Shown: positions 1 through 5,766 of the stretch, piece by piece
Position numbering within the stretch: position 1 is the first letter of the stretch
Layout: each line of letters begins with the position of its first letter
Assembly: GCA_031376425.1 (NCBI GenBank)
Contig: JANMDR010000288.1
Span: 1 to 9,019 of the forward strand
Direction of reading: 5' to 3'
Length of the DNA stretch: 9,019 bases
Source: JANMDR01 sp031376425
GTDB taxonomy: Bacteria; Pseudomonadota; Gammaproteobacteria; Burkholderiales; Usitatibacteraceae
Position numbers and translations under genes: made by a program
Notes under the pieces: model-generated
What the model was told of the DNA's origin: nothing
The model's database searches: none
Seen by the model: the letters and a program-made list of their open reading frames with translations, nothing else

Positions 1-21
1 AGCGTCATTGGCCATAGTCAT
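1..21 (-). CDS. possible 5' end of a leftward gene, cut by the window edge
   Basis: On the minus strand an ATG at 21-19 opens a frame reading M-T-M-A-N-D-A to the edge of the window, with a second in-frame ATG at 15-13. Upstream on that strand is an A/G-rich stretch (AAGAAACG) that could be a weak ribosome binding site. Only seven codons are visible, so no function can be suggested. The call rests on start-codon context alone and may be chance. Confidence 0.2.
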
Positions 22-45
22 TTTCGTTTCTTATTCTTGGGGGTG

Positions 46-121
46 TAACGCCGCTTCCGGCTTTGGAGGTAACGCCGCTTCCGGCTGTGGAGGTAACGCC
101 GCTTCCGGCTTTGAGGGTAAC
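46..121. repeat. 24-bp tandem repeat, three copies plus a partial fourth
   Basis: Units begin at 46, 70 and 94, and a degenerate fourth starts at 118. Each unit reads TAACGCCGCTTCCGGCTT followed by a GGAGG-like spacer. Copies differ by single bases (for example CTTTGG versus CTGTGG). Inside each unit, GCCG and CGGC flank CTTC and could form a small hairpin. On the minus strand the array lies in an open frame giving a repeating K/T-A-G-S-G-V-T peptide, which I take to be a by-product of the 24-bp period (8 codons) rather than a gene. Confidence 0.85.
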
Positions 122-300
122 GCGACGGCGTAGTACGTATGCCCCGCCACGCTGCCCACAATTTAGCGCCAGTCCAACGTAGTTTTGCACCAAGCGTAGC
201 GAAGGGAGGTTGATCTAAATATTCACAGCGCGTAAGGTTAAAGTTTAGTGTTTGCTTAACCCATTATCTCATTACCACATTGCTATCGGCGGCTGATTGT

Positions 301-423
301 GCATAACTCACTGCATAACTTATGAAAATGAATTAAAAATTATTTGGTTATTCCGCACACCACCCTCAAATAATCTGCTAACAGGATCATATTAAGAAGT
401 TTCGGCGGTATCTTCGCATAACT
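301..423 (+). promoter_or_regulatory. three direct copies of GCATAACT upstream of phoD
   Basis: The octamer GCATAACT occurs at 301-308, 313-320 and 416-423. The first two are 12 bp apart start to start, roughly one helical turn, and the first two are also preceded by T or TG. The third ends 46 bp before the phoD start and overlaps the half Pho-box-like CTGTCAC. The spacing and position would suit a regulator-binding site, but no known regulator is recognised and chance is not excluded. Confidence 0.25.
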
Positions 424-458
424 GTCACACAAGTCGGCTCTAATGGTTTTTTCCCTAC

Positions 459-463
459 AGGAG
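459..463 (+). promoter_or_regulatory. ribosome binding site deciding the phoD start
   Basis: AGGAG sits six bases before the ATG at 470. The upstream in-frame ATG at 443 has no comparable site, and it would place nine extra residues ahead of a well-formed Tat signal. The start at 470 is therefore preferred. Confidence 0.7.
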
Positions 464-469
464 ATTGCC

Positions 470-2263
470 ATGTCGTCATCCGTTAATGAAAATCGTCGCA
501 AATTTATCGTCAGCACTGGTTCCGTTGCCGCAGTTTCGATGGTGGGGGCAATGTCTGGTTGTTCTGACAAAGACTCGCCGCAGCGCACCCCGCCGCAATT
601 TAGCTATGGCGTCGCCAGTGGTGATCCGCTCACCGACCGTGTTATTTTATGGACTTACGCAAAGTATCCAGATAGCACCGACAACGTCCCCCTAACTTGG
701 CAAGTTGCCACTGATGCCACCTTTACCAACATCGTTGTCAGCGGCCAAGTGCAAACTTCGGCAGCAAGCGGTTACACCGCAAAAGTCGATGCACAAGGAT
801 TGCTTGCAGGTACTGAATACGCGTACCGCTTCCGTGGCGATGGTGATGCCGTCTCACCCATCGGCACCACCCGCACACTGCCAAACGCCAACGTTACCAC
901 GCTAAAATTCGCAGTGCTATCGTGTTCCTTATATTCCGAAGGGTTTTTTAACGTCTACGATGCAGCCTCAAAATCTGATGCCTTGTATGCCATTCATTTA
1001 GGTGACTATATTTATGAATATGGCGCAGCCGTGGGGCAATATGGCAATACCGATGCGGCGCAGCTTGGCCGCGTGGCACAGCCAGCTAACGACATAATTA
1101 CTTTGGCTGATTACCGCGCGCGCTATGCACAGTATCGGTCGGACGCTAATCTACGCGCACTGCACGCAAAAATGCCGTGGATTACCGTATGGGACGACCA
1201 TGAATTTGCCAACGATGCCTACGTAGGGGGGGCGCAGAACCACAACACGACCACGCAAGGCGATTGGGCTACCCGTAAAAATATCGCCGCCTTTGTGTAT
1301 CACGAATGGATGCCAATCCGTTCACCCGATACCGCCAATTTACTTAAAATTTACCGCTCGTTTACCTTCGGCAGCTTATTCTCACTGCATATGCTGGACA
1401 CCCGTATCGAAGGCCGCGACCGCCAGTACGACAATTTTGGCGATGCCGACGGCGGCGTCACCCGCTACATTGCGGGTATTACACCCAACGCCAACGGCGT
1501 GCCCCCAGATGCAACGCGGCGCATGATGAGTGGCGAGCAGCAAACGTGGCTAACGACGCAACTCACCGCATCGCAAGCCGCGTGGCAGTTTTTTGGTAAT
1601 CAAGACATCATGGCGCGGATGTGGATACCATTCTCTGTTGCCCAGTTTTTCAGTGGCCCCAACGCCAACGCCACCACTGGCGGTGCTGCCATCCAAACCT
1701 ACCTAACCGCCAAGGCTACACGCGCTGCCGCTGGGCCAGCCGCGCTCACTCCTACCCAAGTAACGCTATTGGACCCCTCCAAAAATCCTCGGCTACCGTA
1801 TAACTTAGATTCGTGGGACGGCTACCCGAGCCAGCGCGAAACAATTTTGCAAACCGTCAGATCATTGGGCAAAAAACTAGTCGTGTTATCGGGCGATTCT
1901 CACAACGGCTGGTTCACCAATCTAACCACCTTATCAGGGCAAAAAGTGGGTGTTGAATTTGCAACGGCATCGGTGACCTCATCCGGTTTTGAAGGCGCAG
2001 GTCTAGGCAGCCTGGGCTCTGCTTTAGACGGCAGCGCACTCGTACCGCAATTGGGTAATCCCGCTATTGGCGCAGGCTTAGGCTTAATTGACGATTTAAA
2101 CTACGCCGATACCGCACGTCGTGGTTACTTGCTGATTACAGTGACGAACGCGAGCATCAAAGGCGAATATGTTTATGTAAGCACCGTAAAATCGCCCACC
2201 TACACCTCCACCATTGGCCGCACCATCACAGTAGCAGCAAGCGGCGCAATTACATACGCGTAA
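470..2263 (+). CDS. phoD: PhoD-family alkaline phosphatase/phosphodiesterase, Tat-exported
   Basis: This 597-residue protein belongs to the PhoD metallophosphatases, which release phosphate from phosphomonoesters and phosphodiesters outside the cytoplasm. Seen in the sequence: a twin-arginine signal (N-R-R-K-F-I at residues 8-13, then a hydrophobic stretch) ending in M-S-G-C at 28-31, a possible lipobox. Next comes the PhoD N-terminal beta domain (F-S-Y-G-V-A-S-G-D-P, 44-53) and then the catalytic domain. Its likely metal ligands are Cys152 in V-L-S-C, Asp179 and Tyr182 in L-G-D-Y-I-Y-E-Y, the W-D-D-H-E-F-A-N-D block at 241-249, and S-G-D-S-H-N at 474-479. The Cys and Asp-x-x-Tyr pattern matches the iron/calcium site known for Bacillus PhoD. 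The gene stands alone, with repeats after it. Phosphate-starvation control is plausible but only weakly hinted at by a half Pho box. Family assignment is confident; the natural substrate is not known. Confidence 0.93.
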   Translation: MSSSVNENRRKFIVSTGSVAAVSMVGAMSGCSDKDSPQRTPPQFSYGVASGDPLTDRVILWTYAKYPDSTDNVPLTWQVATDATFTNIVVSGQVQTSAASGYTAKVDAQGLLAGTEYAYRFRGDGDAVSPIGTTRTLPNANVTTLKFAVLSCSLYSEGFFNVYDAASKSDALYAIHLGDYIYEYGAAVGQYGNTDAAQLGRVAQPANDIITLADYRARYAQYRSDANLRALHAKMPWITVWDDHEFANDAYVGGAQNHNTTTQGDWATRKNIAAFVYHEWMPIRSPDTANLLKIYRSFTFGSLFSLHMLDTRIEGRDRQYDNFGDADGGVTRYIAGITPNANGVPPDATRRMMSGEQQTWLTTQLTASQAAWQFFGNQDIMARMWIPFSVAQFFSGPNANATTGGAAIQTYLTAKATRAAAGPAALTPTQVTLLDPSKNPRLPYNLDSWDGYPSQRETILQTVRSLGKKLVVLSGDSHNGWFTNLTTLSGQKVGVEFATASVTSSGFEGAGLGSLGSALDGSALVPQLGNPAIGAGLGLIDDLNYADTARRGYLLITVTNASIKGEYVYVSTVKSPTYTSTIGRTITVAASGAITYA

Positions 2264-2272
2264 ACACCGCCG

Positions 2273-2304
2273 TCAATTTCCGCTGCTAGATGGGCGGAAA
2301 TTGA
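2273..2304. repeat. 11-bp perfect inverted repeat just after phoD
   Basis: TCAATTTCCGC (2273-2283) and GCGGAAATTGA (2294-2304) are exact reverse complements around a 10-base loop, starting 10 bases after the phoD stop. The position suits a transcription terminator, but no T-run follows, so it is either a weak or factor-assisted terminator or simply part of the repeat cluster that begins here. Confidence 0.6.
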
Positions 2305-2306
2305 TT

Positions 2307-2326
2307 GGGCACGGCATGCCGTGCCC
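2307..2326. repeat. perfect 20-bp palindrome
   Basis: GGGCACGGCATGCCGTGCCC is identical to its own reverse complement with no loop, and it lies two bases after the preceding hairpin. Partial relatives (GCACGGCATGCC or GCACGGCA) recur near 2741-2770. It looks like a dispersed REP-type palindrome; a protein-binding site is an alternative. It may also help stop phoD transcription. Confidence 0.7.
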
Positions 2327-2340
2327 CTGCACCCTTGCCA

Positions 2341-2517
2341 CGTCACACAAATAACCTCGGTGAGAACGTCGGTAAAAACACCTCGGTGCAAACCGTAGGG
2401 GCGAATAATCACTCGCCCGCAACCTATAAGATAAGCACCTACATTTGCATCGAAGGCGAAAGATTTTTCGCCCCTACAAGGGGCACCGTAGTTATTGCGT
2501 GCTACGGTAATAAATCA
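2341..2517. repeat. tandem 177-bp repeat, copy 1
   Basis: This copy abuts copy 2 at 2518. Both open with CGTCACACAAATAACCTCG and close with GCTACGGTAATAA plus a final TCA. About a dozen positions differ over the unit, mostly in the first 45 bases, and there is one single-base length difference. The last part can fold as ACCGTAG (2485-2491) with CTACGGT (2502-2508). It contains the 83-bp inverted-repeat element at 2395-2477. Open frames across it are repeat-derived and not believed to be genes. Confidence 0.85.
2395..2477. mobile_element. 83-bp MITE/REP-like element, copy 1
   Basis: The element starts with GTAGGGGCGAA (2395-2405) and ends with the exact reverse complement TTCGCCCCTAC (2467-2477). 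Inside each end is a further GGCGA/TCGCC hairpin, so it can fold either as two small hairpins or as one long one. In this copy the left hairpin (GGGCGA 2399-2404 with TCGCCC 2413-2418) carries an A/C mismatch at its top. There is no coding capacity and no target duplication I can define. The form is that of a non-autonomous mobile or REP/BIME-like element; the family name is unknown to me. Confidence 0.55.
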
Positions 2518-2695
2518 CGTCACACAAATAACCTCGATGCACGCATCGGTAAAAATAACCTCGGTGCAAACCGTAGGGGCGAATAATCATTCGCCCGCAA
2601 TCTATAAAATAAGCACCTACATTTGCATCGAAGGCGAAAGATTTTTCGCCCCTACAAGGGGCACCGTAGTTATTGCGTGCTACGGTAATAATTCA
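2518..2695. repeat. tandem 178-bp repeat, copy 2
   Basis: This is the second copy of the unit at 2341-2517. In this copy the variable early part forms its own hairpin, CGATGC (2535-2540) with GCATCG (2543-2548), which copy 1 lacks. It contains the 83-bp inverted-repeat element at 2573-2655. The tandem arrangement, with differences concentrated at one end, suggests duplication followed by divergence, or two related elements inserted side by side. Confidence 0.85.
2573..2655. mobile_element. 83-bp MITE/REP-like element, copy 2
   Basis: It has the same terminal inverted repeats as the first copy (GTAGGGGCGAA at 2573-2583, TTCGCCCCTAC at 2645-2655) and the same 83-bp length. Its left hairpin is perfect: GGGCGAA (2577-2583) and TTCGCCC (2590-2596) around a 6-base loop. 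The right hairpin is GGCGAAA (2633-2639) with TTTCGCC (2644-2650) around 4 bases. Paired hairpins in one unit are typical of REP/BIME structures. Confidence 0.55.
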
Positions 2696-3089
2696 AGCCT
2701 ACGGCGTCTACCAGAGGTAGCGCCAAACACGCTGGCCTTACGCACGGCACGGAAGCAGCACGGCATGCCCCGCCCGTACACGTACACGTACATGCAAACA
2801 TCGCCTGCATTACTTCTACAAAATCCTGCACGTCAAAATCCCCAACCTCAACCGCGTTTTTCCTCCCCTTGAGCAGGGCAAACGCAAAATTCAAGGCATT
2901 TTGTTGTTTTTACGGTAATATTTCGGGGGTGCGTTGGATGCATTCATTGTTGCGCTGCAACATTTTTGCGTCTGCGCTTTTTAGTTGCGCATCACTTCGT
3001 GTTCTGCACAAATTATCAGAAAGGTTTAGAATCTGGTTTTTGCGCACGAAACAAAACTACATGACCTAGTTGTGAAATAAGGGGAAGTT
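2696..3089. other. non-coding region between the repeats and tonB1
   Basis: No supported gene. The left part has further short repeats: GCACGG-type pieces related to the 20-bp palindrome, and a run of GTACAC units at 2778-2791. A minus-strand frame from about 2894 (TTG start) has protein-like sequence for its first 35 residues and then runs into the repeat-derived stretch, so it may be a gene remnant. The right part is AT-rich and should contain the tonB1 promoter. TAGAAT at 3027-3032 is a possible -10 box, but no good -35 box precedes it. Confidence 0.5.
2913..2926 (+). promoter_or_regulatory. motif CGGTAATATTTCGG upstream of tonB1
   Basis: This 14-base sequence recurs with one change (A to G) upstream of the second tonB at 3777-3790. 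It ends about 163 bases before the tonB1 start, against about 154 bases before the tonB2 start, and in both cases TCATTGTT follows 11-17 bases later. It may be a shared control site or a leftover of the tonB duplication. Confidence 0.3.
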
Positions 3090-3743
3090 ATGGATTACAG
3101 ACAACAACAAGAAGGTCCGTCAAAGCATTTAACCGGCATCGCATTTGTAGTAGTACTACATGCTTTGTTAGGCTGGGCTCTTTACGCGGGCCTTGGTAAG
3201 GCGATTATTGATAAGGTCAAGGAAGACATCAAAACGGTGATGATCGAAGAGGTGAAGCCGCCCCCACCGCCACCGCCACCGCCGCCAGTTGATATGATGC
3301 CGCCGCCGCAGGTACAAACTGTATTTGTGCCGCCGCCTGAGGTTTCCGTGACGCCGCCAGTAGTCGTTACTAACGCTATTGTGGCACCTACTACACCAGT
3401 AGCCCCCGTGTTTGCGCCGCCAGCACCACCGGCACCGCCAGCCGCTGCTGCCGCGCCAGCCGTAGTGGCCGCGCCTTCAGTGGGTACAGCCTGCCCGAAC
3501 TCGCAAGAGATTCGCGCCAACATCAAGTATCCGCCTGCGGCGCAGCGCGATGGTGTTCAGGGTGAAGTGGTTGTGGAATTTACGGTAACCGCGTCGGGCG
3601 AAATCAAGGACGAGAAAGTAGTTTCATCCACCGCAAAAGTATTTAATAACGTTTCATTGAATGCAACGCGGCAGTTTAAGTGCAAAGGACAAGGCGCAGA
3701 TGTACGCGTAACCGTACCCTATTCATTTAAGTTGGCAGATTAG
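3090..3743 (+). CDS. tonB: TonB-family energy transducer, intact copy
   Basis: This 217-residue TonB passes energy from the ExbB/ExbD motor to outer-membrane TonB-dependent receptors. Seen: a short cytoplasmic N-terminus with S-K-H-L-T-G, a membrane anchor at about residues 15-36, then a proline-rich linker that spans the periplasm and includes ten prolines in a row at 57-66 (bases 3258-3287). An Ala/Pro stretch (108-130) follows, then the TonB C-terminal domain (about 133-217) with Y-P-P-A-A-Q-R-D-G-V-Q-G-E-V at 147-160 and a final P-Y-S-F-K-L. Cys135 and Cys198 bracket this domain and are conserved in the neighbouring paralogue, suggesting a disulfide. AAGGGGAA at 3079-3086 is a good ribosome binding site for the ATG. 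The CCGCCA repeats coding the proline run are prone to slippage. A distinct promoter is likely, since 826 bases separate it from phoD. Confidence 0.93.
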   Translation: MDYRQQQEGPSKHLTGIAFVVVLHALLGWALYAGLGKAIIDKVKEDIKTVMIEEVKPPPPPPPPPPVDMMPPPQVQTVFVPPPEVSVTPPVVVTNAIVAPTTPVAPVFAPPAPPAPPAAAAAPAVVAAPSVGTACPNSQEIRANIKYPPAAQRDGVQGEVVVEFTVTASGEIKDEKVVSSTAKVFNNVSLNATRQFKCKGQGADVRVTVPYSFKLAD

Positions 3744-3776
3744 GTGGCAAATAAGTAGCAAATAAGTTTAGCTGAG

Positions 3777-3790
3777 CGGTAATGTTTCGG
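3777..3790 (+). promoter_or_regulatory. motif CGGTAATGTTTCGG upstream of tonB2
   Basis: It matches the motif at 2913-2926 in 13 of 14 positions and lies at a similar distance from its tonB gene, in the 201-base gap between the two tonB genes. No clear terminator is seen in that gap. Function unknown; the recurrence is the only evidence. Confidence 0.3.
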
Positions 3791-3944
3791 TAGTTCCATA
3801 GTCATTGTTAAAGTTAGAATTTCAAGAAGTGCTTGCTAGCGATTGGAGCCGAGCGTAATTGAAAAGATTAGTTTTAAGCATTCGTGGTTGTGTTGTATGC
3901 AGTTATTTTATTAACGCATGGCAGTTCACAAAAATGGGGGCACT

Positions 3945-4612
3945 ATGGATTATCGAAACGCACAGGCTGCGCCAAGTAAGCATTTAACGGGGATAGCGGT
4001 TGTTGTTGGGGTGCATTTGTTCGTGGCATGGTTGGTGGTTTCTGGTGTGGGAGGAAGGATTATTAGGGACGTTATTCCGCCGCCGATAGTTATTACCCCC
4101 ATAGCGCCAGAAAAGGAACCCTTACCCGAGCCGCGCACCATAGAGGAGCAAGCAGCACCAAAGATTGCAGGGCCTGTTTTCCCGATTATTCCTATTGATG
4201 TCATGGCACCAGATGTACCGGTGAAACGAAGTGCAGATCGGCCTGATACGGGTTTACCCCATGATGGCAAGGTTGGAATAGAGTCAGCGGCACCGTTAGG
4301 TAATGGTGATGCAGTTGGCGGATCTAAAGTAGGTTCGATTACCACAGCGATTGGTGTAGCTTGTCCAAATTCGCAGTCGGTTCGTGAAATATGCAGTATC
4401 CGCTGCAAGCACAGCGTGCTGGTTTGCAGGGGGAAGTAGAGGTTGAGTTTACGGTGTCGGCTTCGGGCGTTGTCAGTGGGGAATCTATTGTTTCTTCCAC
4501 TAACCGTGCTTTTAACAGTGCTGCGCTATTGGCTACCCGCCAGTTTAAATGTGTGGGGCAAGGCCAGGATGTAAAAGTGAAGGTGCCGTACTCGTTTAAA
4601 CTAGCAGACTAA
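3945..4612 (+). pseudogene. tonB: second TonB-family transducer, broken by a one-base deletion
   Basis: The start at 3945 is chosen because M-D-Y-R then P-S-K-H-L-T-G-I-A matches tonB1; the upstream in-frame ATG at 3918 lacks a ribosome binding site. The frame runs through a membrane anchor (about residues 15-36), a linker rich in Pro and acidic residues, and C-P-N-S-Q-S-V-R-E at 140-148. It then shifts at 4386-4390 and stops at 4439, 16 residues later. One extra A in GAAATATG restores V-R-E-N-M-Q-Y-P, aligning with V/I-R-A-N-I-K-Y-P of the first TonB. The rest of the C-terminal domain then reads on to 4612, giving 222 residues. In that reading Cys140 and Cys203 are 63 apart, exactly as Cys135 and Cys198 in tonB1. 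As it stands the product lacks the receptor-contacting domain and would be inactive. A sequencing error or a very recent mutation are both possible; the downstream part still looks under coding constraint. Confidence 0.85.
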
Positions 4613-4854
4613 TTTTTAATTAGGCTGTAAAAATTGCAGGTGCCGTGTGTGCTTAGGCTAGGTGAAGTTAAGAGCTAAAGCGCAAGTCAGGGCACTAGTA
4701 GTCTTGTTGTTGGCATCAAAACCAATCGTTGACGATGGTTTGAGCAAGGGTTGTTTTGAGCGTAAAGAATTTGCTTTCGTTTTTGTTTTTAAATCGTGTT
4801 TTGGCTATGCTAAGTAGTCGAACAATTTTGCTGTAATTTTATACCGGAGGAAGT
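4613..4854. promoter_or_regulatory. exbB upstream region with a candidate promoter
   Basis: This 242-base gap is long for an internal operon spacer. A candidate sigma-70 promoter is TTGTTT (4783-4788) and TATGCT (4806-4811) with a 17-base spacer, placing transcription start about 35 bases before the exbB ATG. An imperfect inverted repeat lies at 4719-4741: AAACC, one bulged A, ATCGT, then ACGAT and GGTTT. exbB may therefore be transcribed on its own as well as with tonB. The promoter call is by eye. Confidence 0.3.
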
Positions 4855-5736
4855 ATGTCACTAGTAAAATCTATTCCCGCGCTGTTAGCTGCTGCTGCTA
4901 TTTTTTGCGTACCAATGGCAAGCACTGTTGCCTTAGTTGCCTCAGCACCTGCACAGGCGCAAGCCCCAGCTACTGACGCTGCCAAGCCAGCCGATGCCGC
5001 ACCTGCTGCTGCACCAGCACCGGCTGCAGCACCTGCCGCCGCACCTGCTGCTGCAAAAACAGAGAAGGTAGCTGTTGACAATCCCTACGGTATTAAAGCG
5101 TTGGTGAATCATGGCGATTGGATTTCACTTTCAGTTTTAGCCATTCTCGTGATTATGTCTATGGGTAGCTGGTACATCCTCGTGGTGAAGTTTTTCGAAC
5201 AGCGCAAAATCAACAAGGATGCCAAAGCAGCGGCTGAATCCTTTTGGAGCGCTGGCACCCTGCAACAGGGTATCGCCACCCTTGACGAAGGCAGCGCCTT
5301 CCGTTTTATTGCCGATAGCGGCGTAAAAGCGGGTGAGCACCATAGCGGCATCATGGGCGATGTAGATTTAAACTCATGGGTCACAACCGCTATTCAGCGC
5401 GCACAAGAGAACGTAAATAACCGTTTAGGTGATGGCTTGGCGTTCTTGGCAACGGTGGGTTCTACTTCTCCGTTCGTGGGCTTGTTTGGAACGGTGTATG
5501 GTATTTACGGCGCGTTGACGGCAATCGGTGTATCAGGCCAAGCGTCTATCGACAAAGTGGCAGGCCCAGTGGGTGAAGCGCTGATTATGACGGCAGTAGG
5601 CTTGGCGGTAGCAGTGCCAGCGGTACTATCGTATAACTGGTTGATTCGTCGTAACAAATCATCGATGGAAGCAGTGCGTGCCTTCAGTGGTGATTTGCAC
5701 TCAGTATTGATGAGCCAAGGCGCTAAAAAGAAATAA
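4855..5736 (+). CDS. exbB: ExbB-type proton channel subunit (MotA/TolQ/ExbB family)
   Basis: ExbB forms the inner-membrane oligomer that, with ExbD, uses the proton gradient to energise TonB. The 293 residues begin with a signal-like segment (1-35, ending A-Q-A-Q-A), then an Ala/Pro-rich periplasmic stretch to about 70, as in the longer ExbB forms known from Pseudomonas and unlike short E. coli ExbB (about 244 residues). Membrane helices are predicted at about 89-112, 195-222 and 240-264, with the large cytoplasmic loop between the first two. The family blocks are clear: S-P-F-V-G-L-F-G-T-V-Y-G at 205-216 and G-E-A-L-I-M-T-A-V-G-L at 240-250. Glu241, Thr246 and Thr213 match the E. coli channel residues Glu176, Thr181 and Thr148. 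CGGAGGAA at 4845-4852 is a strong ribosome binding site. exbD1 follows after 30 bases. Confidence 0.95.
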   Translation: MSLVKSIPALLAAAAIFCVPMASTVALVASAPAQAQAPATDAAKPADAAPAAAPAPAAAPAAAPAAAKTEKVAVDNPYGIKALVNHGDWISLSVLAILVIMSMGSWYILVVKFFEQRKINKDAKAAAESFWSAGTLQQGIATLDEGSAFRFIADSGVKAGEHHSGIMGDVDLNSWVTTAIQRAQENVNNRLGDGLAFLATVGSTSPFVGLFGTVYGIYGALTAIGVSGQASIDKVAGPVGEALIMTAVGLAVAVPAVLSYNWLIRRNKSSMEAVRAFSGDLHSVLMSQGAKKK

Positions 5737-5766
5737 TTTGCTAACCGCACATATTAGGAATTAATT

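Larger units (their letters stand above)
122..469. other. non-coding region upstream of phoD
   Basis: No convincing gene lies here on either strand. The left part (122-215) is GC-richer and continues the repeat-like sequence after the 24-bp array. From about 216 on it becomes AT-rich, as expected for a promoter region of the rightward phoD gene. Three GCATAACT copies lie at 301-423. A CTGTCAC at 422-428 matches one half of a PhoB (Pho box) site, but the second half expected 11 bp downstream is poor. A weak promoter candidate is TTGTGC (297-302) with TATGAA (321-326), spacer 18 bp. Confidence 0.5.

Noticed and set aside
46..121. CRISPR-like array
   Set aside because: The units are contiguous 24-mers with no unique spacers, and no cas genes are present.
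443..469. Upstream start for phoD
   Set aside because: The AGGAG at 459-463 and the Tat signal both favour the ATG at 470.
2273..2304. Confident rho-independent terminator for phoD
   Set aside because: The stem is good but no T-run follows, so it is recorded as an inverted repeat only.
2305..2872. Open frames of 93 and 125 codons on the plus strand with a shared V-G-A-N-N-H-S-P segment
   Set aside because: They run through the tandem 177/178-bp repeats and their similarity follows from the DNA repeat. There is no good ribosome binding site and no domain.
2670..2894. Minus-strand frame starting at a TTG, whose first 35 residues look protein-like
   Set aside because: It then enters repeat-derived Cys/Thr-rich sequence and has no ribosome binding site. 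It may be a gene remnant, but there is too little to annotate.
3182..3526. Gly/Ala/Thr-rich minus-strand frame opposite tonB1
   Set aside because: It is the antisense shadow of the proline- and alanine-rich TonB linker.
3859..3887. TTGAAA at 3859-3864 as the -35 box of a tonB2 promoter
   Set aside because: The position 17 bases downstream (TCGTGG) does not resemble a -10 box.
4383..4395. Programmed -1 frameshift joining the two parts of the second tonB
   Set aside because: The site (CGT GAA ATA) lacks a slippery heptamer, and TonB is not a known frameshift gene. A simple deletion or sequence error explains it better.
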